A stretch of DNA of 64,000 bases from Acetatifactor muris (lineage in GTDB: Bacteria > Bacillota > Clostridia > Lachnospirales > Lachnospiraceae): contig JAMPHD010000010.1 in NCBI GenBank assembly GCA_023663635.1, forward strand, positions 32,116-96,115. The letters are read 5' to 3'. A program made the translations under genes and the position numbers. Numbering within the stretch: position 1 is the stretch's first letter; every line of letters starts with the position of its first letter. Positions 51,604-60,956 of this stretch are shown here, piece after piece. Under the pieces are notes generated by a model that saw only the letters and a list, made by a program, of their open reading frames with translations, did no database searches and was not told the DNA's origin.

Positions 51604-53838
51604 TTGAAAAAGTTATCCACACTGATCATACATAATTTGAAGAAGGCAAAGGGACAGTATATCTCTTTCGGGATATTTATCTGTCTGACCGCGTTTATCA
51701 TCCATATCGCCCTGGTGCTCGCCTTTCAGACTTTTGAGGCCTATGACAGCCGGTTTGATGAACTGGACACGGCGGACATCAATTTTCTCATTCCCAAGAT
51801 GCAGGATCATGACGATCTGCTCGCGGAGGTGGAAAAAATTGACGGGGTTTCCTTTGTGGAAAGGCACGAGGGAGTGTTTACGCAGGTGACGGTCCGTGAA
51901 TTTGCGGGGTCTGATTTTGACATGAATACCGTCTTTTATGATCTGGACGGGGAGAGAACACTGAATCTGATCGAGGTGACCGAAAGCGCAGGATCCGGCG
52001 GCAACGCGGTCTACATTCCCCTGTATATGAAGGAATTGGGCGGTTTTGCGGAGGGCGAGAGCATTGTTTATTCCATGGACGGCGAGGATCATACTTATGA
52101 GGTCGGCGGGATCGTATCGGAAATGCAGTATGGAAATTACGGAACGGGGCTGATCGGCGGGTATTTTCCCACGGCCGTCTATGAGGAATTTGCCCGGAAA
52201 TATGACGATCGTGTCGTTGCGGAGTATTCCGTCAGGACCGTAGGCGCCGCCGATCTGACCAAGATCAAGAATACGATATCCGAAATGCTGAGAGAGGATG
52301 GGATCGCGTTGGTAAATATCAATGACAGGATCACCTCCAAGCAGACAAGGACCATGGTCTGCACTTTGCTCATCGTCATATTTCTGGCGCTTGCGGCCAT
52401 TATCCTTGTGGTGAGTATCTTCCTCAGCAACTTTCGGATCAAGAGCGCGATCGAGGACGAACTGGCGCAGATGGGTGTGTTAAAAGCGGTCGGATACACC
52501 AGTCGGATGATCATTGCCTCGGCGGTCATGCCCTACACGCTCACGGGCATTGTCTCGACAGTGATCGGAATAGCCCTGTCTTATGCGGTACTGCCTCTTG
52601 TAGCGGGTGTTTTGGCGATTCAATCGGGCTTTTCCTTTACGCCTGTTTGGGATATGCCGGCGCTGTTGATCGTCCTGCTGACACTGACATGCGCGATCAT
52701 GTTTTTCTCCTATCTCTCGGCGGGGAAAATACACAGACTCGAGCCCATCAATGCCATAAGGGGCATCACCGGAGACGGGTCGGCGGGACAAAATATATTA
52801 CTGTTTGCCGTTTCATTTGGCATCATGGTGCTATTGTCTTTTGCGGGGACGCTCCTGTATAATGTCAATGTAAAGCCGGATAATTTCATGAACACACTCT
52901 CAGAGGAGATACCCTCCGCCATATTCACGGCGAGGGAAGGCAAGATGGCGGAGCTTGAGGAAATTCTTAAGGAGGACGACAGGGTAAAACTTTTCCTGGA
53001 GTACGCCACCCTGCCCGTGAGTTATGAGGACGGAAGTCTCACTGCCTTTGTGTGTGAAGATTTTTCCAAAGTGACGAACGATATCTGTTACGAGGGCCAA
53101 AGCCCCGTGAAAGAAAATGAGATCGCCGTGGGCAGCGCGCTCTCGGAACAATATTCCATCGGCGACAAGATAGAGATAACGGTCGGCTCCGAGTCGGCGG
53201 AATACCTTGTGACCGGCTATATCCAGAGCGTGAACAATGCGGGATCGGTGTGCCAGCTGACCGGTAAAGGATACGAGCGGATCGGCGCGAAACCGAATGT
53301 CCTCAATGTCTACTTATATGACAAGGGCGCCGACGCGTTTATAGAAGAGTACGAGGCAGATCACGACGCGGCGGTTCAGGCGTCCGTAAATTATGAAAAG
53401 CTGAGCGAAAACGGCCAAAAGATGTATGCCGGTATTGTCTCCGTGATCGTGGTCATCCTGTTTGTGATCGCAGTGCTGATGGTGCTGCTCGTGATGTATG
53501 TGATCATCAATTCGATGATAAGCAGACGCAGACAGGAATTCGGCATATACAAAGCGATCGGATACACCAACAGGCAGCTTACCGTCAAGACGGCGCTGAG
53601 CTTTATACCCATTGTGGCCGTGGCCTCAGTCCTCGCGGCAATAGCCGGACTGTGGTATCTCCCCGTGATCGACAATACGATTTTCGCGCTGATCGGAGCC
53701 GTCAAAAACAGCTTTGAGGTATCCCTTTGGATATTGATCGTCTTTGCCGTTTGTTTTACCGCCACGGCATTTGTGATCAGCGTGCTCTTATCCGCGCCGA
53801 TCAAAAAAATAACAGCATATTCATTATTAAAAGACTAA
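51604..53838 (+). CDS. FtsX-like ABC permease
   Basis: A 744-residue permease starting at TTG 51604 (LKKLSTLIIHNLKKAKGQYI), directly after the ATPase stop. Four-plus-four helix arrangement: helix at about 20-42, a large outer domain to about 255, helices at about 258-280, 310-340, 350-375, 400-420, a second outer domain, then three C-terminal helices (about 615-640, 660-685, 705-730). FtsX motifs: SRRRQEFGIYKAIGYTNRQL and DELAQMGVLKAVGYTSRMI. Partner of the preceding ATPase. Confidence 0.92.
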   Translation: MKKLSTLIIHNLKKAKGQYISFGIFICLTAFIIHIALVLAFQTFEAYDSRFDELDTADINFLIPKMQDHDDLLAEVEKIDGVSFVERHEGVFTQVTVREFAGSDFDMNTVFYDLDGERTLNLIEVTESAGSGGNAVYIPLYMKELGGFAEGESIVYSMDGEDHTYEVGGIVSEMQYGNYGTGLIGGYFPTAVYEEFARKYDDRVVAEYSVRTVGAADLTKIKNTISEMLREDGIALVNINDRITSKQTRTMVCTLLIVIFLALAAIILVVSIFLSNFRIKSAIEDELAQMGVLKAVGYTSRMIIASAVMPYTLTGIVSTVIGIALSYAVLPLVAGVLAIQSGFSFTPVWDMPALLIVLLTLTCAIMFFSYLSAGKIHRLEPINAIRGITGDGSAGQNILLFAVSFGIMVLLSFAGTLLYNVNVKPDNFMNTLSEEIPSAIFTAREGKMAELEEILKEDDRVKLFLEYATLPVSYEDGSLTAFVCEDFSKVTNDICYEGQSPVKENEIAVGSALSEQYSIGDKIEITVGSESAEYLVTGYIQSVNNAGSVCQLTGKGYERIGAKPNVLNVYLYDKGADAFIEEYEADHDAAVQASVNYEKLSENGQKMYAGIVSVIVVILFVIAVLMVLLVMYVIINSMISRRRQEFGIYKAIGYTNRQLTVKTALSFIPIVAVASVLAAIAGLWYLPVIDNTIFALIGAVKNSFEVSLWILIVFAVCFTATAFVISVLLSAPIKKITAYSLLKD

Positions 53839-53850
53839 AGGAGGTCACAC

Positions 53851-54729
53851 ATGAATTTCTCAGAAAAATTAAAGGAAATACGAAGAAAAGAAGGTATCTC
53901 ACAGGAGCAGCTCGCCGAGAGGATCGGCGTCTCAAGACAGGCCATCACGAAGTGGGAGACGGGAAAGGGTCTGCCGGATGTGGAAAATATGGTCATCATA
54001 GCGGAGATCTTCAAGACTACCATAGATGAGCTTTTGACCGATTCCATAGCCAAGGAGACTCCGGAGACAGCCGTGTACACCAGTGAGACGATCTATGACA
54101 TTGACTGTGAGAAACATTTTGATATTCATATCGGCAGCGCGTCCGCGATCCTGTTGTCCTCGGGGGATGATGAGAAACTGCATATCCGGTTGTCCTCCGA
54201 GACCCTTGAAAATTTGGGGTCCGTGTTTAAGATCAGTTTGGATGAGAGGAAAAACAGTCTGGACGTATTCTGTGTCAACAAGAACAAACTGAGCCGCTAT
54301 GAGGCGGAGGAGGCGCTGACGGTCGAGATCGTTCTGCCGAATAAATATACCGACCACTGTGAGGTCGCGGCCGATGTGAAACTTCTCGCGATCAGGAATC
54401 TGCATCTGGACCGTCTGGAATATGACGGCGCCGCGGAACAGATTCTGATCTCCGAGAGCAGCGGAAGTCTGGAGCTGACGGCCAAGACGGATTACGAGAT
54501 CACGGTGGATAAGATCACGGGAAGATTGGACATCAACCAGTGGAAGGCCAAAGCGATCCTTCATATTCCGGAACAAAGTCTGGTGCCGGTTGTGAATAAG
54601 GGCAGAAAATGTAATGTTTATTATATAAAGGACGGGAAAAAGACAGAGTGTGAAAATACGGCTGCCGGTGAGAATGAGATCAGTGTTTCGGGAGTATTTT
54701 CGGAGCTGATCGTAGACATGACCAAATAA
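53851..54729 (+). CDS. XRE regulator fused to a DUF4097-like beta domain
   Basis: A 292-residue protein with AAGGAGG before its ATG, 12 bases after the permease gene. Residues 1-65 are a Cro/CI-type helix-turn-helix: FSEKLKEIRRKEGISQEQLA, RIGVSRQAITKWETGKGLPD, IDELL. Residues about 80-290 are a beta-helix-like DUF4097 domain (DIHIGSASAILLSSGDDEKLHIRL, NSLDVFCVNKNK, LLAIRNLHLDRLEYDG). Position after the exporter suggests control of that operon. The 3' end starts a 24-base tandem array. Confidence 0.88.
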   Translation: MNFSEKLKEIRRKEGISQEQLAERIGVSRQAITKWETGKGLPDVENMVIIAEIFKTTIDELLTDSIAKETPETAVYTSETIYDIDCEKHFDIHIGSASAILLSSGDDEKLHIRLSSETLENLGSVFKISLDERKNSLDVFCVNKNKLSRYEAEEALTVEIVLPNKYTDHCEVAADVKLLAIRNLHLDRLEYDGAAEQILISESSGSLELTAKTDYEITVDKITGRLDINQWKAKAILHIPEQSLVPVVNKGRKCNVYYIKDGKKTECENTAAGENEISVSGVFSELIVDMTK

Positions 54730-54800
54730 GATTGTTTTGGTCATACCAAATAAGGTCGCTTTGGTCAGACCAAATAAAGCCGCTTTGGTCAGACCGACTA
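54721..54800. repeat. 24-bp tandem array overlapping the XRE gene's stop codon
   Basis: ACCAAATAAG recurs at 54721 and 54745, ACCAAATAAA at 54769, and a decayed ACCGACTAAG at 54793, all 24 bases apart. The first copy contains the last codons and stop (T-K-stop). Each unit boundary forms a small palindrome, TTTGGTCAGACCAAA or close variant. The array ends eight bases before the next promoter. Confidence 0.9.
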
Positions 54801-54807
54801 AGAGCTC

Positions 54808-54836
54808 TTGCATATTCCTCCCTTTTCCCTTATAAT
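54808..54836 (+). promoter_or_regulatory. Probable promoter of the aconitase-family gene
   Basis: TTGCAT (54808-54813), 17 bases, TATAAT (54831-54836). A TTGACA at 54851-54856 has no good -10 partner. Confidence 0.6.
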
Positions 54837-54904
54837 AAAAAAGGTTTACATTGACAGAGCAGATTCATATATTGCGCATTTTACAGGCTGATAGGAGGAT
54901 ATGT

Positions 54905-57199
54905 ATGATTCAGTTATCACAGGGCGGAGCTTATCTGGTAAAGGGGACCAAGATCATTCCCGACACTCCGGAGGCTGCCGCGGCCGTCAGAGCGGAGACG
55001 GGCAAAGAGATCACAAGAGAGGCGGCAATGCAGGGCACGATGGCTTACGGGATTTTGAAGAGCCACAACACCTCCGGCAATATGGAAAAGCTGAAGATTC
55101 GTTTTGACAAACTGACCAGTCATGACATCACATTCGTGGGGATCATTCAGACGGCCAGAGCGTCGGGACTGCAGAAGTTCCCCATGCCCTATGTGCTCAC
55201 CAACTGCCACAACTCTCTGTGCGCGGTGGGCGGCACCATCAACGAGGATGACCACATGTTTGGCCTGACCTGCGCCAAGAAATACGGCGGCGTGTATGTG
55301 CCCCCTCACCAGGCGGTGATCCATCAGTTCGCTAGGGAGATGCTGGCGGGCGGCGGCAGGATGATCCTGGGCTCCGACTCCCACACCCGCTATGGCGCGT
55401 TGGGCACCATGGCCGTGGGCGAGGGCGGACCGGAGCTGGTCAAGCAGCTCTTGAATCAGACCTATGACATCAATATGCCCGGCGTGGTGGCGGTGTATCT
55501 GAAGGGCGCTCCCGTGCAGGGAGTGGGCCCGCAGGACGTGGCGCTGGCCATCATCGGGGCCGTGTTCAAGAACGGATATGTCAAAAATAAAGTGATGGAA
55601 TTTGTGGGGCCCGGCGTCTCTTCGCTGTCTGCGGATTTCCGTATCGGCGTGGACGTGATGACCACGGAGACCACCTGTCTCACCTCCATCTGGAGAACGG
55701 ATGATGAGATCCGGGAGTTCTATGAGATTCACGGCAGAACGGAGGATTACGCGGAGTTAAATCCCGCAGAGACGGCATACTATGACGGAGTCATCGAGGT
55801 GGATCTGGACAAGATCCGTCCCATGATCGCCATGCCTTTCCATCCCAGCAATACCTACACCATAGAGGAGCTCAATGCCAATCTCTTGGATATTCTGGAT
55901 GAGACGGAGAAAAGGGCGTTGGTCAGCCTGGACGGCGCGGTGGAATACTCTCTGAAGGACAAGGTGAAGAACGGCAGATTCGTGGTGGATCAGGGTATCA
56001 TCGCGGGCTGCGCGGGCGGCGGATTTGAGAATATCTGCGCCGCCGCGGACATCTTAAAGGGGCGTTATATCGGTTCCGACGGGTTTACACTGAGCGTGTA
56101 TCCCGCGTCCATGCCCGTGTATATGGAACTTGTGAGAAACGGCTGCTGCGCCACGCTCATGGAGACCGGCGCCGTGATGAAGACGGCATTCTGCGGTCCC
56201 TGTTTCGGCGCGGGCGATACGCCGGCCAACAATGCCTTCAGCATCCGTCACTCCACCAGAAATTTCCCCAACCGTGAGGGAAGCAAGCTGCAGAACGGCC
56301 AGATTTCCTCCGTGGCGCTGATGGATGCCCGTTCCATCGCGGCTACGGCGGCCAACCAAGGCGTGCTGACGCCGGCCACGGAATTTGACGGCACACTCGG
56401 ACGCTATAAATATCATTTTGACTCTAAGATCTACGCCAACCGCGTGTTTGACTCCAAGGGCGTGGCGGATCCCGATGTGGAGATTCAGTTCGGCCCCAAT
56501 ATCAAGGACTGGCCCGAGATGGGGGCGCTGCCTGAGAATCTGGTGCTGCGGGTGGTGAGCGAGATCCATGATCCCGTGACCACCACGGATGAGCTGATCC
56601 CCTCCGGGGAGACTTCTTCCTATCGCTCCAATCCTCTGGGACTGGCGGAGTTTGCCCTCTCCAGAAAGGATCCCGAGTATGTGGGACGGGCCAAGGACAT
56701 TCAGAAGGCCGAGAAGGCCAGAATGGCGGGGGAGCATCCCTGCCAGGCGCATCCCGATGTAAAGCCCGTGATGCAGACCATCAAGAAATCCTTCGCGGAG
56801 GCCAACCACGAGAATACGGGATTCGGATCCACGATCTTCGCCGTGAAACCCGGGGACGGTTCCGCCAGAGAACAGGCGGCCTCCTGTCAGAAGGTGTTGG
56901 GCGGTTGGGCCAATATCGCCAACGAGTACGCCACCAAGCGCTATCGCTCCAATCTGATCAACTGGGGTATGTTGCCCTTTTTGATCGCGGAAGGCGAGCT
57001 GCCGTTTAAGAATCTGGACTATCTCTTCCTGCCGGACATCCGTAAAGTCGTGGAGGAGAAGGCGGAGACCATCAGGGCCTATGTGGTGGATCGTGAAAAC
57101 GGCGCGCTGCGGGAGTTTCAGATGCAGTTGGGCGAGCTCACGGACGAGGAACGTCAGATCATCTTAAAGGGCTGCCTGATCAATTACAATCGGGTATAA
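54905..57199 (+). CDS. Aconitase-superfamily hydratase (YbhJ-like)
   Basis: A 764-residue predicted [4Fe-4S] hydratase. The ATG at 54905 follows AGGAGG. Superfamily blocks: [28 protein letters not shown] N-terminus, [35 protein letters not shown], then [20 protein letters not shown] (first cluster Cys) and [19 protein letters not shown] (CxxC, second and third Cys), [10 protein letters not shown]. All three cluster ligands are present. The AGCAGG replaces the GSCTNG of true aconitases and matches the YbhJ-type branch, so the substrate may not be citrate. Confidence 0.87.
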   Translation: MIQLSQGGAYLVKGTKIIPDTPEAAAAVRAETGKEITREAAMQGTMAYGILKSHNTSGNMEKLKIRFDKLTSHDITFVGIIQTARASGLQKFPMPYVLTNCHNSLCAVGGTINEDDHMFGLTCAKKYGGVYVPPHQAVIHQFAREMLAGGGRMILGSDSHTRYGALGTMAVGEGGPELVKQLLNQTYDINMPGVVAVYLKGAPVQGVGPQDVALAIIGAVFKNGYVKNKVMEFVGPGVSSLSADFRIGVDVMTTETTCLTSIWRTDDEIREFYEIHGRTEDYAELNPAETAYYDGVIEVDLDKIRPMIAMPFHPSNTYTIEELNANLLDILDETEKRALVSLDGAVEYSLKDKVKNGRFVVDQGIIAGCAGGGFENICAAADILKGRYIGSDGFTLSVYPASMPVYMELVRNGCCATLMETGAVMKTAFCGPCFGAGDTPANNAFSIRHSTRNFPNREGSKLQNGQISSVALMDARSIAATAANQGVLTPATEFDGTLGRYKYHFDSKIYANRVFDSKGVADPDVEIQFGPNIKDWPEMGALPENLVLRVVSEIHDPVTTTDELIPSGETSSYRSNPLGLAEFALSRKDPEYVGRAKDIQKAEKARMAGEHPCQAHPDVKPVMQTIKKSFAEANHENTGFGSTIFAVKPGDGSAREQAASCQKVLGGWANIANEYATKRYRSNLINWGMLPFLIAEGELPFKNLDYLFLPDIRKVVEEKAETIRAYVVDRENGALREFQMQLGELTDEERQIILKGCLINYNRV

Positions 57200-57274
57200 A
57201 TGTCGGAAAATGCAGGATCTGCGGTATATTTCCACGGTCCGGTGACAACAATACGGCTAAAGAATCATGAAAAA

Positions 57275-57390
57275 GTGTCGATATAGATTATACAGGAAAG
57301 TGGGAAGGCCACCCACGTCCGAGTCATAGCGACACCACGGATGGTATTTTGCGGAGAAACGGATTCCTTCGCAGGGTGCCATCCTTTTTT
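57275..57390 (+). promoter_or_regulatory. Structured leader with intrinsic terminator (possible attenuator)
   Basis: GTGTCG (57275-57280) can pair with CGACAC (57330-57335), enclosing GTGGG/CCCAC (57300-57304, 57312-57316). Immediately after comes a strong terminator: GGATGGTA (57339-57346) with TGCCATCC (57377-57384), an inner TGCGGAG/CTTCGCA stem, and six T. It ends 82 bases before the EF-hand protein start. It may simply end the hydratase transcript, but no clear promoter was found between it and the next gene. Confidence 0.55.
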
Positions 57391-57472
57391 ATGAGGGGAC
57401 AGGAAGTCGGAAGCCTTGCGCTTCGCCATAGAGAAGTATGTGGTGATCCCAAGAAGGAGTGAACAGAGAGAA

Positions 57473-58624
57473 TTGAGAATTGATTCCGGTACCATAGGAA
57501 TGGAATCCGCAAGAAGCTATCAGGCTTCAAAGGCAACCTACAGACGCTTTTCGATAATGGATTATCGGCAGGGGTCTCTGACTTACAACGGAGCCGGGTT
57601 GAACGCCGCCGGAGAGGGACAGACGGGCAATAACCGGACCGTTGACGGGAACGATCAGGAGGAGACGAAAGAGAGTTCCGAGAAGAAATTGTACACTTTG
57701 GAGGATTGGCAGAACAGCATGGCAGTCAACAGCGGGCGGCTCAACATCCGCTCAAGCCGTACCTCCGATACCATGGCGGATTTTCGCCAGATGAGTCTGC
57801 GCTATATCTTTGATCTGCTCTTCGGAGACAGACACAGCAGATTCAACCGGTGGAAAGAGGACATGGGACTTTCAACGGATCAGAGCGCAATGCAGAGCGC
57901 GGATCAGAATGTACAGACCTTTACCGCGTTCAGCACCAATATGCGGGTACTTAACTACACGGAGGAGACTTTCCAATTTGAGCAGGAGAGCACTTCGTTT
58001 TCCACAGTCGGCACCGTGCGCACTTCTGACGGCAGGGAGATCAACTTCAATCTGGATGTGGCCATGAGCAGACAGTTTCAGCAGACTTTTCAGCAGGATC
58101 TGCAGCTCGCCTCATTTACCATGTGCGATCCGTTGGTGATCAATCTGGACACGGATGTGGCGGAGCTCTCCGACCAGAAGTTCTATTTTGACATTGACGC
58201 GGACGGAGAGTTGGATGAGATCTCGCAGCTTTCCGGCAAGAGCGGCTATCTGGCTCTGGACAAAAACGGAGACGGAGTCATCAATGACGGCAGTGAGCTG
58301 TTCGGCACCTCAAGCGGTGACGGATTCGCGGATCTGGCTCAATACGATGAGGACGGCAACGGGTGGATCGATGAGGGTGATGCCATCTGGTCCAAGCTGA
58401 AGATCTGGTGCAAGGACGAGAACGGCAATGACGTGTTGTATCGCCTGGCGGACAAGGGCGTGGGAGCCATCTGTCTGCAGAACGCGTCCACCGATTTCAC
58501 GCTGCAGGGCGGCACGGGTCAGACCAACGGCGCCATCCGCAAGACGGGAGTATTCCTGTATGAGAACGGCAATGTGGGCACCGTGCAGCATGTGGATGTG
58601 GCAAAATACGAACAGGGGGCATAG
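57473..58624 (+). CDS. EF-hand-containing protein of unknown function
   Basis: A 383-residue protein without signal peptide. The TTG at 57473 (MRIDSGTIGMESARSYQ) is chosen because that N-terminus resembles Lachnospiraceae relatives; the ATG at 57500 lacks a ribosome site. The middle is Ser/Gln-rich and helical. Residues about 225-330 carry three calcium-binding-type loops: DIDADGELDE, LDKNGDGVINDGSELFG and YDEDGNGWIDEGD. The SGKSGYLALDKNGDGVIND block is common in large calcium-binding surface proteins, yet here it sits in a short soluble protein. A terminator follows at 58689. Confidence 0.75.
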   Translation: MRIDSGTIGMESARSYQASKATYRRFSIMDYRQGSLTYNGAGLNAAGEGQTGNNRTVDGNDQEETKESSEKKLYTLEDWQNSMAVNSGRLNIRSSRTSDTMADFRQMSLRYIFDLLFGDRHSRFNRWKEDMGLSTDQSAMQSADQNVQTFTAFSTNMRVLNYTEETFQFEQESTSFSTVGTVRTSDGREINFNLDVAMSRQFQQTFQQDLQLASFTMCDPLVINLDTDVAELSDQKFYFDIDADGELDEISQLSGKSGYLALDKNGDGVINDGSELFGTSSGDGFADLAQYDEDGNGWIDEGDAIWSKLKIWCKDENGNDVLYRLADKGVGAICLQNASTDFTLQGGTGQTNGAIRKTGVFLYENGNVGTVQHVDVAKYEQGA

Positions 58625-58688
58625 CCGAAAATAACGCAAGGATCAAATTCCGGTTTCTGAACTAAAATGAGTATTATTATCCGATTCG

Positions 58689-58719
58689 AAAGACTGTGGC
58701 GCAAAACCACAGTCTTTTT
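58689..58719 (+). terminator. Terminator after the EF-hand gene
   Basis: AAAGACTGTGG (58689-58699) pairs with CCACAGTCTTT (58707-58717), seven-base loop, then TTTTT overall. Confidence 0.88.
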
Positions 58720-58721
58720 GT

Positions 58722-58750
58722 GCATAAAACTTTTTCTTTCGGCAAGACTA
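58722..58750 (+). promoter_or_regulatory. Sigma-F-type promoter of the SpoIIQ-like gene
   Basis: GCATA (58722-58726), 14 bases, GGCAAGACTA (58741-58750), which fits the GGNNANANTR -10 pattern of forespore sigma-F; the spacer is one base shorter than the usual 15. Confidence 0.65.
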
Positions 58751-58817
58751 GGATTGACAACAGAGCGTAAGTAAATCTGCATAAATGCACAACAATAAAG
58801 AAGAAAGGAAAAGAGAT

Positions 58818-59729
58818 ATGAAAAGAAACAGACGGGACAGCATCAGAAAAGAGCGTATCATCATGGTGGCTTCCTCCGCCTTCGTGTTGGCGGCGCTCAC
58901 CATGACGGGACTGTATATGAGGGGGCAGGAGGCCAAACAGCAGGATGACGGATACACCTTGGACTTTACGGCTTTGGAGAATAGCGGAAACGGCAACTTG
59001 GATCTGATCGGAAATGAGCAGGCTAAGAACACCACCGTCGGAAACGGAACGCAGATCGACAGCGATCTGGACTATATGCCCTTGGAGGAGGATTCCCCCG
59101 CTCAGGTGGATTCGCATCTGATCCAGATCCCCGGGCTGACGGATGATATTGCGGTGAATGAGGCGCCGGAGGTCGGAGGGAATGCTTCTGACAGTAATGT
59201 CAGTGAGAACGGTTCGGATAGCGATAACAAATCGGAGAGTTCCGCCGACACTCCCTCAGAAAACGCGGGGAATGCCGGAGCGGAGACCACTCAGACCGCG
59301 CGGCAGGTGGAGCTGCACTACAATGAGGAGCAGGGTCTGACCAAGCCCGTGAGCGGCGAGGTGCTCATGCATTACAATATGGATGGGACGGTTTATTTTG
59401 CCACCCTGAACCAGTATAAATACAATCCCGCAACGCTCTTTACGGCGACGGAGGGCGAGGATGTGGTGGCCTGTGCCGAGGGCAGGGTCGTCAATGTCTA
59501 TCAGGACGCCAAACTGGGCAACGCGGTGGAACTGGAGTTGGGGGACGGCTATGTGGCCACCTACGGTCAGCTCTCCGATATCATGGTGGAGAAGGACGGC
59601 TATGTGAAGGCGGGAGATAAGCTTGGAACGGTGGCGGCGCCCAGTCGGTTCTACCTGTTGGAGGGAACCAATCTCTATTTTTCCCTGAAAAAAGATGACA
59701 CATCCGTCAACGCGGAGAATCTGTTTTAA
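58818..59729 (+). CDS. SpoIIQ-like protein with degenerate M23/LytM domain
   Basis: A 303-residue membrane protein: ATG at 58818 after AAAGGA, basic N-terminus, one helix (about 17-35), a Ser/Asn/Glu-rich linker (to about 180), and a LytM domain (about 185-300; EDVVACAEGRVVNVYQDAKLG, VATYGQLSDIMVEKDGYVKAGD, LYFSLKKD). The zinc ligands of active M23 peptidases are replaced (YGQ instead of HxH, FSLKK instead of HxE-type), so it is non-catalytic, as known for SpoIIQ proteins that form the forespore side of the engulfment channel. The sigma-F-like promoter agrees. Confidence 0.75.
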   Translation: MKRNRRDSIRKERIIMVASSAFVLAALTMTGLYMRGQEAKQQDDGYTLDFTALENSGNGNLDLIGNEQAKNTTVGNGTQIDSDLDYMPLEEDSPAQVDSHLIQIPGLTDDIAVNEAPEVGGNASDSNVSENGSDSDNKSESSADTPSENAGNAGAETTQTARQVELHYNEEQGLTKPVSGEVLMHYNMDGTVYFATLNQYKYNPATLFTATEGEDVVACAEGRVVNVYQDAKLGNAVELELGDGYVATYGQLSDIMVEKDGYVKAGDKLGTVAAPSRFYLLEGTNLYFSLKKDDTSVNAENLF

Positions 59730-59739
59730 GGAGCGGCAA

Positions 59740-60912
59740 ATGTATATTGTGGGTGGAAGAATCATGACCATGGCAGGAGTGGAGTACGCAGAGGGCGTAC
59801 TCCGCATTCTTGACGGCAAGATCGCGGAGGTGGACGCGTCCGATATGGTGAAGGTGCAGCCGGGGGAGGGAGAGCGCGTCCTGGAGGTTCCGGGGGCCTG
59901 GGTGATGCCGGGCATCATCGAGGCGCACTGTCATATGGGTATCACCGAGGAAAAGAAGGGCATGGAGGGCGATGACTGCAATGAGACGGTGGATCCCATC
60001 ACGCCGCATCTGCGCGCCATCGATGCCATCAATACCATGGATGCCGCGTTTGGAGACGCGGTGCGGGCGGGGATCACCGTCGCCATGGTGGGGCCCGGAA
60101 GTTCCAATGTGGTGGGCGGGCAGTTCGCTCTGATAAAGACCTGTGGGAGGCGGATCGACGACCTGATCGTGAAGGCTCCCGCCGCCATGAAGATCGCCTT
60201 TGGAGAGAATCCCAAAGTCAATTATTCCGGGCAGGGCATGAGTCCCTCCACCCGCATGGCCACGGCTGCCATGCTGCGCGGGGAGATCTTCGACGCGGTG
60301 CAGTATCTGCGAAAGAAGGAACAGGCTGAGGCGGAGGGCGAGGATTTTGAGCCGGATTTTAGGAAGGAGTGTTGGATCCCCGTACTCCGGAAAGAGATCC
60401 CTCTAAAGGCTCATGTACATCGGGTGGACGACATCTTTACGGCCATTCGGATCGCAAAAGAATTTGATCTTAACATGACCTTGGATCACTGCTCCGAGGG
60501 ACATCTGATCGCGGAAGAGTTGGCAAAGGAGGGATACCCCGCCATCGTGGGACCCGATCTCGCCAGCCGCAGCAAGATCGAGGTGCAGAACGTGGCGTTC
60601 AAGACGGCCGGAGTGCTGAATCGGGCGGGGGTGCTCACGGCGATCACCACCGATCATCCCGTGTCCCTCATCCAATCCCTTCCCCTGTGCGCCGGACTTG
60701 CCGTGAAGGCGGGGCTGCCCATGGAGGAGGGGCTGAAGGCCATCACCATCCATCCCGCCGTCATCTGCGGAGTGGGGGACAGAATGGGAAGTCTGGAGGT
60801 GGGAAAGGACGGGGACGTGGCCATCTTTGACGGCAATCCCATGGAAGTGTTCACCAACACGCTGTATACGATCATCGACGGCGAGGTGGTTTATGACAGG
60901 AGTGTCGGATAG
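59740..60912 (+). CDS. Amidohydrolase-superfamily enzyme
   Basis: A 390-residue cytoplasmic metal hydrolase, ATG at 59740 after AAGGAG, ten bases downstream of the SpoIIQ-like gene and therefore probably in the same forespore operon. Metal and catalytic blocks: VMPGIIEAHCHMGI (HxH), LKAHVHRVDD (His), LDHCSEG (His), and AITTDHPVSL (Asp). C-terminal beta sandwich: LEVGKDGDVAIFDGNPMEVF. It is close to imidazolonepropionase- or dihydroorotase-like amidohydrolases; substrate unknown. Confidence 0.9.
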   Translation: MYIVGGRIMTMAGVEYAEGVLRILDGKIAEVDASDMVKVQPGEGERVLEVPGAWVMPGIIEAHCHMGITEEKKGMEGDDCNETVDPITPHLRAIDAINTMDAAFGDAVRAGITVAMVGPGSSNVVGGQFALIKTCGRRIDDLIVKAPAAMKIAFGENPKVNYSGQGMSPSTRMATAAMLRGEIFDAVQYLRKKEQAEAEGEDFEPDFRKECWIPVLRKEIPLKAHVHRVDDIFTAIRIAKEFDLNMTLDHCSEGHLIAEELAKEGYPAIVGPDLASRSKIEVQNVAFKTAGVLNRAGVLTAITTDHPVSLIQSLPLCAGLAVKAGLPMEEGLKAITIHPAVICGVGDRMGSLEVGKDGDVAIFDGNPMEVFTNTLYTIIDGEVVYDRSVG

Positions 60913-60956
60913 TGCGGAGCGCGCCGATTATGGAATGCAAACTATTCACGCAAAAC

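Noticed and set aside
54721..54800. Short CRISPR array
   Set aside because: Units are contiguous 24-base tandem repeats without unique spacers, and no cas genes are present.
57200..57400. Cyclic-di-GMP (type I or II) riboswitch before the EF-hand gene
   Set aside because: None of the conserved GGCAAACC/GACGCAAAGC or type II elements could be found; kept only as an unclassified leader.
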